Positions 1-6,750 of a DNA stretch of 11,082 nucleotides are shown here, piece by piece (the stretch's first letter is position 1; every line of letters begins with the position of its first letter). The position numbers and the translations under genes are program-made. Source of the stretch: Clostridia bacterium (GTDB taxonomy: Bacteria > Bacillota > Clostridia > Oscillospirales > Acutalibacteraceae); the NCBI GenBank assembly GCA_017382915.1, contig JAFNZJ010000006.1:1-11082 (forward strand), written 5' to 3'. The notes beneath the pieces were generated by a model. It did not search any database and was not told the origin of the DNA. It saw only the letters and a list, made by a program, of their open reading frames with translations.

Positions 1-1
1 A

Positions 2-2587
2 ACCCCAAGCGGCTTTTTATATAACAAAATGGTTGCGGCGCGCAATCAAAAGCTTGAAGAGATTACCGCCAAGCCGGAACCCGTTAAAAAACCCGAGCCT
101 ACCGTAATTAAGGCAGAACCTACCTCACCCGTTAAAGAAGAAGTTAAAAAGCCACTAGACATTGATGCAGCTATTAAAGAGCTTAAGGAAAGCATCAATT
201 TAAAACCGACCGAAGACACTGCGCCCAAAAGCGCGCCTGTAGTTGATGTTAAAACCGCCGCACCTACCGAGCCTATAAAAATTACACCCCCAACACCGGA
301 ACAGGCAAAAAAGGCAGAGGAGCGCCGCACTTCACTTCTTGCCAGATGCAATGCCTATTTAGAGGATGAGGAGTTTGGCACCGCTAAAATTGATACCGAA
401 AAATATAAGCTTGAAAGTGTTGAATCAATTTTAGAAGGTTTTGAAAACAGGGCCGCACAGCGTGTTAACAAAAAATTCAGCACTGCTTCAGCACCCACCT
501 TACCCAGTGAGCCCACCTTAACCTTAAACCTTAAGACTGATTTAACTAAAAATAAAGTCAACACTTTAGAAGAGACTATAAAAGAAGAAAATCTTAACGA
601 TACAATAGTTATTCCCACCACTATTGAACAGCCCGCCCAGGAAGAAAATGAAGTAAAACATATTTTTATGGCACCCGACCTTGCTAAAGAAACAGACCCC
701 GATGAATATACCGATATTTCATCAACCAGGGTAATGCCAAACATTGAAAGCAGTACAGTACCCCCAACCGACGATAGCGGAGCTACAAGCATTTTTAAGG
801 CCGTTTCACAAAATGTTTTAGGTATGCACACCGAACTGCCCAACCTACCCGAAGAAGGTTATGAACCGCAAGCCGAGGATGTGGCATTTGATGACTACGA
901 AACGGTAGCAGATAAAGACAGCGTAAATACATCACTAAAGCACAGCAAAAAACGCCTTAATTTAAGGGCATTTATTACCCTGCTTTTACTTGTTCCTGCC
1001 GTTTTACTGCTTACCCCTGTTGCCGCATCACTAACAGTAAACGGAATGATGCCGTTATACATTGCAGAGCTTATAATATGTCTTGCCGCAATTGGTGTTA
1101 ATTTTAATATTGTTAGGGGTGTTGCAGGTTTATTCACAGGCGATGCCGACCCAGACCTACCCGCCGCCTTATCAATTATTGGCACTACAATTTTTGCAGT
1201 AGTTAATTTAATATTTGACGGAAAGCTTTTTGGTTTTTCATCGGTTGCGCTTTTAACGCTACTTATAAGCAACCTTGCTAAGGCAGGCTTTTATTCAAGG
1301 GCTATTAAAAACTTTGAGATTATTAGCAATTCAGAGTTTAAAAAAGCCGTTTCAATTCTTAAAAATAAAAATGCAACCAAAGCAATAGTTGGTAACGCTA
1401 TTGAGGGTGGCGCACTTATTTGTTGCGGTGCCGAAACCACTAATGTTCACAGCTTTTTAAAGTACACCTACTGCAACAACCCCGTTGCCGATAAAATCAA
1501 AAAGGTTACACTTATTGGCTTAATATTTAGTGTTGCATTTGCATTGGCTTCAATATTTATTATTGGCTCTGTACCCTTTGCGTTTGGTATTTTTGCGGCT
1601 GTGCTGGTTATTACGGCCGCCCCCGCAACCTTACTAATCACCAACCTGCCTTTTAAGATGGTAAACAACCGTTTAGGTCTTTATGATGCAATGCTTACAG
1701 GCTACCGTGCGGCAGATGAATTTGACCTTTGCAACGGTATTGCCGTTAACTGTAGTGATTTATTCCCCGAAGGTACCATTCGCTTGGTTGATATGAAACT
1801 ACTTAGCCCAAACCCATTTGACCAATCTATGCTTGATGCCGCCGCCATTGCCGAAGCAATTGGCAGTCCCATTGCAGGAATATTTAAACAGGTTAGCGCT
1901 ACATCATCATATGAACTTAAAAAGCCCGAGGTTGATTCTGTAATATACGAAGAAAAAATGGGTATTTCCGGTTGGGTAAATGACCGCCGAGTATTTGTTG
2001 GTAACCGAATTCTGATGGAAGCGCACGGCTTTAGTGGTCTGCCCCCCGTGGAGCTTGACAAAAAGATTATGCGTAAGGGTTACTTCCCCGTATACCTTGC
2101 AAGCGACAATATTCCCTGCGCCCTGCTTGTAGTAAAATACACCGATGATGAAGATGTTGGTTATGAGCTGCGCCGTCTTTGCAATACAGGTACCACCGTT
2201 TTGGTGCATAACTGTGACCCCAACATTAGTGATGATATGTTATGCGATTATTTTGGTCTGCCTGAAGATACCATTGCCGTTATGTCAAAACAAGGCTCTG
2301 ACGCGTATACACAAATCGTATCACATAAGGAGCATCGCAGTGCAGGTGCCGCCTATAAATCAAATGTTGCAGGTTTATTTGCAATACTAACAGCATCCAT
2401 CAATGTTAAAAAATCCATTAGTGCAATGTCTGTTATATATATTATAGGTGTAATTTTAGGTATTTTAGGACTTGGCATTTCATTATTCACCGCCTTTGTC
2501 GGCGCGGTTGCACCACTGCCTATTTTGGCGTTTCAGGTTGCTGCCACTTTAATTACCTGCCTACCGCCATTACTTAAAAAACCCTAA
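2..2587 (+). CDS. P1B-type ATPase-like membrane protein lacking catalytic residues (pseudo-ATPase), 5' end outside window
   Basis: The frame is open from base 2. The first ATG (29) has no Shine-Dalgarno before it, so the true start probably lies upstream of the window; residues are numbered from that ATG (852 aa). Residues 1-308 are low-complexity, rich in Pro, Glu, Lys and Thr, probably disordered and cytoplasmic. About eight hydrophobic helices follow, grouped 4+2+2 (roughly 311-335, 341-358, 378-397, 401-418, 492-513, 515-537, 800-822, 826-848), the layout of heavy-metal P1B ATPases. The loop after helix 6 resembles the P and N domains: APA at 531-533 sits where CPx should be, and NCSDLFPEG (574-582) aligns with DKTGTLTEG, putting Asn574 at the phosphorylated Asp. 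SP (613-614) replaces the HP motif. A GWV...VFVGN stretch (648-659) resembles the nucleotide-binding domain. TGD is replaced (HNC, 727-729) and GDGxND is absent. The actuator loop is short with no TGE. Transport by phosphorylation is therefore unlikely; a binding, sensing or scaffold role is inference. The family assignment rests on my reading of motif alignment. Confidence 0.72.
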   Translation, partial: TPSGFLYNKMVAARNQKLEEITAKPEPVKKPEPTVIKAEPTSPVKEEVKKPLDIDAAIKELKESINLKPTEDTAPKSAPVVDVKTAAPTEPIKITPPTPEQAKKAEERRTSLLARCNAYLEDEEFGTAKIDTEKYKLESVESILEGFENRAAQRVNKKFSTASAPTLPSEPTLTLNLKTDLTKNKVNTLEETIKEENLNDTIVIPTTIEQPAQEENEVKHIFMAPDLAKETDPDEYTDISSTRVMPNIESSTVPPTDDSGATSIFKAVSQNVLGMHTELPNLPEEGYEPQAEDVAFDDYETVADKDSVNTSLKHSKKRLNLRAFITLLLLVPAVLLLTPVAASLTVNGMMPLYIAELIICLAAIGVNFNIVRGVAGLFTGDADPDLPAALSIIGTTIFAVVNLIFDGKLFGFSSVALLTLLISNLAKAGFYSRAIKNFEIISNSEFKKAVSILKNKNATKAIVGNAIEGGALICCGAETTNVHSFLKYTYCNNPVADKIKKVTLIGLIFSVAFALASIFIIGSVPFAFGIFAAVLVITAAPATLLITNLPFKMVNNRLGLYDAMLTGYRAADEFDLCNGIAVNCSDLFPEGTIRLVDMKLLSPNPFDQSMLDAAAIAEAIGSPIAGIFKQVSATSSYELKKPEVDSVIYEEKMGISGWVNDRRVFVGNRILMEAHGFSGLPPVELDKKIMRKGYFPVYLASDNIPCALLVVKYTDDEDVGYELRRLCNTGTTVLVHNCDPNISDDMLCDYFGLPEDTIAVMSKQGSDAYTQIVSHKEHRSAGAAYKSNVAGLFAILTASINVKKSISAMSVIYIIGVILGILGLGISLFTAFVGAVAPLPILAFQVAATLITCLPPLLKKP

Positions 2588-2590
2588 AAC

Positions 2591-2619
2591 TTGAAAAATT
2601 CACCAATCTATGATATACT
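2591..2619 (+). promoter_or_regulatory. Sigma-A-type promoter for the O-antigen ligase-like gene
   Basis: TTGAAA (2591-2596) and TATACT (2614-2619) are separated by exactly 17 bases. TG at 2611-2612, one base before the -10, makes it an extended -10. Transcription should start near 2626, about 43 bases before the ATG at 2669. The start site falls inside the left arm of the upstream gene's terminator. Confidence 0.8.
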
Positions 2620-2620
2620 A

Positions 2621-2651
2621 AATCCCGAGGTTTTTTGCCTCGGGATTTTTT
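2621..2651 (+). terminator. Intrinsic terminator of the pseudo-ATPase gene
   Basis: A perfect 10-bp stem, AATCCCGAGG (2621-2630) with CCTCGGGATT (2638-2647), encloses a 7-base loop and is followed by a run of T. It lies 33 bases after the TAA at 2585-2587. A transcript starting at the adjacent promoter (about 2626) would carry only half of the left arm, so the hairpin should stop read-through from upstream but not the new transcript (inference). Confidence 0.88.
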
Positions 2652-2655
2652 ATGA

Positions 2656-2662
2656 AAGGTGG
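2656..2662 (+). promoter_or_regulatory. Ribosome-binding site that fixes the start of the O-antigen ligase-like gene
   Basis: AAGGTGG lies 6 bases before ATG 2669. The same frame can be opened by TTG at 2591, but that TTG is the promoter -35 box and would force translation through the terminator hairpin. The ATG at 2669 is clearly preferred. Confidence 0.85.
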
Positions 2663-2668
2663 AAGGGT

Positions 2669-3820
2669 ATGATAAAGAGTTTAGATTTTAAAAAACTAAC
2701 TACTTTAAGCGATGAAAAGTTAATACTTGCGCTTTTTATTTCAATATTTTTGCCCTTTTACCTAACTGCCGCTGTACTGTTAATTGCAATAATTTACATA
2801 ATAAAGCAAAGAAAACTGTCAGATGTTTTTGAAAAAAACGGTAACGCTTGGGCATTGGCATTTACCATTTACGCCTTTGCGGTTGGTCTTTTAAACCTTA
2901 ATTTTGTTGGTGCCGCATGTTCAATTGGTTTTATTGCGCTAATGTTAGTTGGCGCATTTACCCGAAAATTTATAACACCAAACATTTTTGAAAAAGGGCT
3001 TAATCTTACCTGCCTTTGCGGTGTTATAACAACCGTTATATGTTTATTAGACTTTTTATATAATGAACTTATTTTAAATCACCCCGGTGTATACCGTTGT
3101 ACCCTTTACTTTTTAAACAGTAACTATTTAGCAACCATTTTTGCAACTGTAATTATCGTTTGCGGTTATAAGGTGCTTTACCATAAGGGCAGGGCAATTA
3201 CCTATTATTCAACCGCTTTAATTTGTGCAGTTGGTGCATACCTTACAGGTAGTATGTTTGTCTGGGTGGAGGTTTTTATTGGCTGTGCCGCACTACTTGC
3301 CTTTACAAGGCGCCACCAAATGTTAAGCGCATTGTTTTTGCTTGCGGGTACTGGTATAATTGTACTTTACTGTATGCCTGGGTTATTACCCAGAATTCAA
3401 GATTCAAATATTACTACCGATAACCGCGTAATTATTTGGACCGTTACCTTAAAGGCCATTAAAGCGGCAACCCCGTTTTTCGGTCAAGGCTTTTTAACAT
3501 ATTTTCATATTCAGGGCAATTACCCCGAAAGCTACCCTACCGCCCACTCACACAGCATATTTTTAGAACCTATTGCAAGCTTTGGTATTATAGGTACTGT
3601 TTTGATTGCGGTGTTTTTTATATATTATTATAAAAAGGTTATTACCTGCCGCAACGCACAAAATAAGTTTGGTATGTCGGCTTTAATACTTGCAATAACC
3701 TGCGCTATTTTGGTACACGCAACCACCGACCTTACCTTTATGTGGATACAAACAGGCCTTTTCTACTGCCTGATTATGAGCGGAATTGGAATTGAAGAAA
3801 AACTGCTAAAAATTGAATAA
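2669..3820 (+). CDS. O-antigen ligase / polymerase (Wzy_C) family membrane protein
   Basis: This 383-aa, almost entirely hydrophobic protein has about ten predicted membrane helices (for example 17-45, 60-80, 82-97, 112-131, 152-168, 178-194, 200-212, 218-237, 302-320, 336-350, 358-375). The family-typical features are in order: a HPGVYR stretch (138-143) with NSN (150-152), TGS (193-195) opening a helix where related proteins often have TGSRGA, a large extracytoplasmic loop (about 238-300) with R253xxxW257, the FFGQGF turn (270-275), AHSHSIFLE (292-300), and a final H350xxxD354. These match Wzy_C-type enzymes, which join lipid-linked glycans to an acceptor or polymerise them outside the membrane. 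No glycosyltransferases or flippase are adjacent, so the substrate (capsule, teichoic-type polymer or protein glycan) cannot be told. The gene has its own promoter and strong terminators on both sides, so it is probably transcribed alone. Start chosen by the AAGGTGG site. Confidence 0.87.
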   Translation: MIKSLDFKKLTTLSDEKLILALFISIFLPFYLTAAVLLIAIIYIIKQRKLSDVFEKNGNAWALAFTIYAFAVGLLNLNFVGAACSIGFIALMLVGAFTRKFITPNIFEKGLNLTCLCGVITTVICLLDFLYNELILNHPGVYRCTLYFLNSNYLATIFATVIIVCGYKVLYHKGRAITYYSTALICAVGAYLTGSMFVWVEVFIGCAALLAFTRRHQMLSALFLLAGTGIIVLYCMPGLLPRIQDSNITTDNRVIIWTVTLKAIKAATPFFGQGFLTYFHIQGNYPESYPTAHSHSIFLEPIASFGIIGTVLIAVFFIYYYKKVITCRNAQNKFGMSALILAITCAILVHATTDLTFMWIQTGLFYCLIMSGIGIEEKLLKIE

Positions 3821-3828
3821 TAAAAACT

Positions 3829-3860
3829 AAAAGCATCTACTGAAAGGTAGATGCTTTTTT
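3829..3860 (+). terminator. Intrinsic terminator of the O-antigen ligase-like gene, possibly bidirectional
   Basis: AAAAGCATCTAC (3829-3840) pairs over 12 bp with GTAGATGCTTTT (3847-3858) around a 6-base loop, and the T run continues to 3860. It begins 8 bases after the TAA. A T-rich run also follows on the minus strand, so it could work in both directions. Confidence 0.92.
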
Positions 3861-3897
3861 GTTTCTCACGCTATGGGTTTGAACTCCTATATTATTT

Positions 3898-4070
3898 AGT
3901 TATATTCTGTTCTAACGAACAGAGTGATATTATGCATAATGGCATAGTGATATTTCTGCTAACGCAGAAGTGATATTATATTCGCCTCAAAAACTCGCGA
4001 AGCGAATATCACTTGTCGCAAGACAAATATAACTGCAAAGCAATATAACTTGCCGAAGGCGAATATAACT
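3898..4070. repeat. Mirror-symmetric array of short hairpins separated by AGTGATATT-type motifs
   Basis: The 9-base spacer occurs as AGTTATATT at 3898 and AGTGATATT at 3923, 3946 and 3969. It then occurs reversed as AATATCACT at 4005 and AATATAACT at 4026, 4042 and 4062. Between the spacers lie small palindromes: 3906-3923 and 3954-3969 (both with loop TAAC closed by C-G), 3931-3946 (weak), 4013-4026 (5-bp stem, GCAA loop), 4034-4042 (very weak) and 4052-4060. The central palindrome pairs ATATTCGC (3978-3985) with GCGAATAT (4002-4009). Spacing is 23-25 bases on the left and 16-21 on the right. The array sits between two terminators and is in no credible gene. It is not CRISPR: units are too short and the spacers, not the hairpin sequences, are the conserved part. 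Bases 3861-3897 hold nothing I recognise. Confidence 0.8.
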
Positions 4071-4104
4071 GAAAAAGACGATCGCTTTCGCAATCGTCTT
4101 TTTC
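4071..4104 (-). terminator. Intrinsic terminator of the tRNA-Gly/tRNA-Arg operon
   Basis: GAAAAAGACGAT (4071-4082) pairs with ATCGTCTTTTTC (4093-4104), then one mismatch and two more pairs close a four-base loop, which reads GAAA (GNRA type) on the minus strand. It starts just beyond the CCA end of tRNA-Arg. On the minus strand the stem ends in TTTTT. It reads as a plausible terminator on the plus strand too. Confidence 0.88.
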
Positions 4105-4105
4105 T

Positions 4106-4182
4106 TGGCACGCTGAGAGGGACTCGAACCCCCGACCCTCTGCTTAGAAGGCAGATGCTCTATCCAGCTGAGCTATCAGCGC
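4106..4182 (-). tRNA. tRNA-Arg(TCT)
   Basis: A full cloverleaf can be drawn on the minus strand: acceptor GCGCTGA with TCAGCGT, D arm GCTC/GAGC, anticodon stem TCTGC/GCAGA with loop CTTCTAA (anticodon TCT at 4146-4148), T arm with loop TTCGAGT, discriminator G and encoded CCA (4106-4108). It reads AGA codons. The first acceptor pair is a G-U wobble and the T stem has one G-U. It is the second gene of a two-tRNA unit after tRNA-Gly. Confidence 0.97.
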
Positions 4183-4195
4183 ATATTACATATAT

Positions 4196-4225
4196 AAGCC
4201 CTCAGACAATAAGTCTAAGGGGCTT
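4196..4225 (-). other. Hairpin between the two tRNA genes
   Basis: AAGCCC (4196-4201) pairs with GGGCTT (4220-4225), and AGAC (4204-4207) with GTCT (4213-4216), with a small internal loop and the loop AATAA. It occupies most of the 43-base spacer. On the minus strand it is followed by ATATAT rather than a T run, so it is more likely an RNA-processing or pausing structure than a full terminator (inference). Confidence 0.45.
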
Positions 4226-4300
4226 TGGAGCGGGTGATGGGAATCGAACCCACACAGCCAGCTTGGAAGGCTGGAATTCTAGCCATTGAACTACACCCGC
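4226..4300 (-). tRNA. tRNA-Gly(TCC)
   Basis: A full cloverleaf is present on the minus strand: acceptor GCGGGTG with CACCCGC, D arm GTTC/GAAT, anticodon stem CCAGC/GCTGG with loop CTTCCAA (anticodon TCC at 4265-4267), T loop TTCGATT, discriminator U (normal for tRNA-Gly) and encoded CCA (4226-4228). It reads GGA codons. It is the first gene of the tRNA operon, about 10 bases after the predicted transcription start. Confidence 0.97.
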
Positions 4301-4316
4301 ATTTACAACGTTAAAT

Positions 4317-4345
4317 ATTTTATCACAAAGGGTAAAATAAGTCAA
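4317..4345 (-). promoter_or_regulatory. Sigma-A-type promoter of the tRNA operon
   Basis: On the minus strand TTGACT (4345-4340) and TAAAAT (4322-4317) are separated by exactly 17 bases, and TG one base before the -10 makes it an extended -10. The predicted start near 4310 leaves a short leader before tRNA-Gly, typical of stable-RNA promoters. Confidence 0.85.
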
Positions 4346-4373
4346 CTGTTTTTTGCCAAAATATTTTAATTTT

Positions 4374-4412
4374 ATGGTTTATTCAGGGGCCTTTATCCCC
4401 TGAATAAACCAT
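4374..4412 (-). terminator. Perfect 16-bp hairpin after clpE, putative terminator or 3'-end stabiliser
   Basis: ATGGTTTATTCAGGGG (4374-4389) is fully complementary to CCCCTGAATAAACCAT (4397-4412), with a 7-base loop. It begins 7 bases past the clpE stop codon (4420-4422). The minus strand continues AAAATTAAAATATTTT, with no immediate T run, so it is not a textbook intrinsic terminator in the direction of clpE. It may block exonucleases or terminate imperfectly before the tRNA promoter. Confidence 0.6.
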
Positions 4413-4419
4413 TTTAAAT

Positions 4420-6729
4420 TTAGTATTTATATTCTAGCGATAAATCGCCTTTTTTGATAGCAACAGCGACCTCTGTTAAAACTGCATCGCCATTTTCAAT
4501 AATGGTGTTTACAATTTTATCTTCAATTTCTTTGCGTATCATATTGCGTAAATCGCGTGCGCCACGCTTACTGCCGTCACATTTTTGGGCAAAGTAGTTT
4601 GGCACATCCTTTGAATACTTAAAGTTAATAGCCTTTTCTTTAAGGGTTTCGGCAAGCTCGGTCAAATTAAGCACTGCAATATCCTTAAGGGCGCTATTAT
4701 CCAGTTCACCAAACACTACAATTTCATCCACGCGGGATATAAATTCAGGTCTTAAGAACTCTTCTAGCGCTTTAACAGCCTTTTCACGGCTGGCTTCATT
4801 GGTTGATTTGCCAAAGCCCATTAGATTTTGATTACGCTCACTGCCCGCATTTGATGTCATAATAATAATGGTGTTTTCAAAATTAACCGTTCTTCCCTGT
4901 GCATCGGTAATTCTGCCATCATCTAATATTTGAAGCATTACATTAAGCACATCGGGGTGGGCCTTTTCAATTTCATCAAACAATATTACGCTATATGGCT
5001 TGCGGCGTACCTTTTCGGTTAACTGACCCGCTTCATCATAACCCACATATCCGGGAGGGGCACCTATCAGGCGCGATACCGAATGTTTTTCCATAAACTC
5101 TGACATATCAAATCTAAGCAGAGTTTCGGGGGTGTTGAAAAGTCGGTCCGCCAATACCTTTGCAAGCTCGGTTTTGCCTACACCTGTTGGACCTACAAAA
5201 ATAAATGATGCAGGGCGCTTATTCTTTGAAATTTTAATTCTTGAACGCTTGACTGCGGCCGAAACAAGCTCAACAGCTTCATTCTGACCCTTTACCCTAT
5301 CCATTAGCTCATCGGTAAGGTTTGTAAGGCGCTTTAAATCGCTTTCTTTAACCTTTGATGCAGGTATACCTGTCCAAAGCTCAATAACCCTTGCCAAATC
5401 ATCATCGGTAACTGTATTTTCGGCGGCGGGTACATAAAGCTCATTTGCCTTTGACTTACATACCGCAAGCTCTGACTTTATTTTAGCAAGCTTTTCATAA
5501 TCAATATCGTCAACCTTTGCGTTTTCCTCTTCCTCCATTACAGAAAGCTCTGCAATGCGCTTATTAACCACATAAAGCTCATCAATAGCCTTATTTCTAA
5601 GCGCGGCACAAGCGCAAGCTTCATCCATAAGGTCAATGGCTTTATCGGGCAAATAGCGGTCGGTTATATAACGCTCGGACAGTTTTACCGATGCCTTTAA
5701 AATATCATCGGGAATTTTAATGTTATGGTAACCCTCATAATAAGGTTTAACGCAGTTTAGTATTTTAAGGGTATTTTCAAAAGAAGGCTCTTCAATAATA
5801 ACAGGCTGAAAACGGCGCTCTAAAGCGGCATCCTTTTCAATGTACTGTCGGTACTCTTTAAGAGTGGTAGCGCCTATTACATGGATTTCACCACGCGATA
5901 AAGCAGGCTTTAGTATATTGCCCGCATTCATAGCACCTTCCGAGTTGCCTGCGCCAACAATATTATGAACTTCATCAATAAAAAGAATAATATTGCCCGC
6001 TTTTTTAACCTCATCAACAAGGCCCTTAACCCTACTTTCAAACTGGCCCCTAAACTGGGTGCCTGCAACAAGTCCGGTTAAATCTAAAAGCCAGATTTCT
6101 TTATCCAAAAGCCTTGCAGGGGCTTCACCCAAAGCAATTTTCATTGCAAGACCTTCAACAATGGCTGTTTTACCTACACCCGGCTCACCAATAAGGCAGG
6201 GGTTGTTTTTTGAGCGGCGGGATAAAATTTGTATTGTACGGTAAAGCTCTTCATCACGACCAACGATGGCATCAATTTTACCTTCCTTAGCACGCTGGGT
6301 CAGGTTAGTACAATAGGTATCTAAATACTTATATTTGGACTTTTTCTTTTTATCACCCTTTTTATCATTGGGTGTTTTTTCACCGTTATCATCCGACTTT
6401 TTACCGCCAAAAATTTGGTTAAGAAATGGAAAAACAGGGGCTCCGCCGGCTTCAAAATCCTCATCACCCTCAACGCCTTCCATATCCTCACCGCTAAGCG
6501 CCATAAGCTCTGAAGGGTCAATACCGCCCATCATTTCATTCATATGCTCTGAAATTTCTTCAATATTTTCATCAGAAATATTCATACTTTTAAGCATATC
6601 GTCAATAGGTTTAAGCCCTACCTCTTTAGCGCAAATAAGACAAAGACCGTTGGGCTTACTTCCTGGATTATTGGCATCGGCAATAAAGACAACTGCCGGT
6701 CTTTTATTGCATTTTGAACAAAGCTTCAT
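4420..6729 (-). CDS. clpE: ClpE-like ATP-dependent Clp protease ATP-binding subunit with N-terminal zinc finger
   Basis: This 769-aa Hsp100 unfoldase has two AAA+ modules. In place of the Clp N-domain repeats the N-terminus carries a CxxC-x22-CxxC zinc finger (C4, C7, C30, C33) as in ClpE, then an acidic, Met/Gly-rich linker and a lysine-rich stretch (about 60-132). AAA-1: Walker A GEPGVGKT 181-188, Walker B ILFIDE 248-253, arginine pair R305-R306; the pore motif reads QFRG (225-228), with Phe where ClpA/B/C usually have Tyr. A short helical middle region spans about 380-435. AAA-2: Walker A GPTGVGKT 513-520, pore GYVG 560-563, Walker B VILFDE 581-586, sensor-2 GAR 723-725. MGF (637-639), at the site of the IGF/LGF loop, suggests it docks on ClpP, which is not in the window. 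Role by family: unfolds damaged or tagged proteins for degradation. Last gene of the operon, 21 bases after the CvpA gene; AAGGAG lies 10 bases before the ATG. ClpC is the alternative name, but the zinc finger favours ClpE. Confidence 0.9.
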   Translation of the reverse strand: MKLCSKCNKRPAVVFIADANNPGSKPNGLCLICAKEVGLKPIDDMLKSMNISDENIEEISEHMNEMMGGIDPSELMALSGEDMEGVEGDEDFEAGGAPVFPFLNQIFGGKKSDDNGEKTPNDKKGDKKKKSKYKYLDTYCTNLTQRAKEGKIDAIVGRDEELYRTIQILSRRSKNNPCLIGEPGVGKTAIVEGLAMKIALGEAPARLLDKEIWLLDLTGLVAGTQFRGQFESRVKGLVDEVKKAGNIILFIDEVHNIVGAGNSEGAMNAGNILKPALSRGEIHVIGATTLKEYRQYIEKDAALERRFQPVIIEEPSFENTLKILNCVKPYYEGYHNIKIPDDILKASVKLSERYITDRYLPDKAIDLMDEACACAALRNKAIDELYVVNKRIAELSVMEEEENAKVDDIDYEKLAKIKSELAVCKSKANELYVPAAENTVTDDDLARVIELWTGIPASKVKESDLKRLTNLTDELMDRVKGQNEAVELVSAAVKRSRIKISKNKRPASFIFVGPTGVGKTELAKVLADRLFNTPETLLRFDMSEFMEKHSVSRLIGAPPGYVGYDEAGQLTEKVRRKPYSVILFDEIEKAHPDVLNVMLQILDDGRITDAQGRTVNFENTIIIMTSNAGSERNQNLMGFGKSTNEASREKAVKALEEFLRPEFISRVDEIVVFGELDNSALKDIAVLNLTELAETLKEKAINFKYSKDVPNYFAQKCDGSKRGARDLRNMIRKEIEDKIVNTIIENGDAVLTEVAVAIKKGDLSLEYKY

Positions 6730-6750
6730 TTACATACTACTCCTTGGGAA

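Noticed and set aside
2..2587. Frameshifted or decayed P-type ATPase pseudogene
   Set aside because: The frame is intact throughout, helices and domain order are kept, and motif changes are clean substitutions rather than stops or indels.
2591..2668. Extended N-terminus of the ligase-like protein from TTG 2591
   Set aside because: The TTG is the promoter -35 box, the region contains the terminator hairpin, and ATG 2669 has a good ribosome-binding site.
2652..2672. Six-codon leader frame ATG...TGA overlapping the ligase start
   Set aside because: No ribosome-binding site before it and too short to support; probably chance.
3898..4070. CRISPR array
   Set aside because: Repeats are only 9 bases, spacing is 16-25 bases with palindromic interiors, orientation flips midway, and no cas genes are present.
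4050..4289. Plus-strand open frame of 79 codons
   Set aside because: It runs through both tRNA genes (opposite strand) and part of the hairpin array; its peptide resembles the well-known spurious translation of tRNA genes.
4660..4672. GGTCAAA resembling a CtsR operator half-site
   Set aside because: Single copy, inside the clpE coding region, with no second tandem half.
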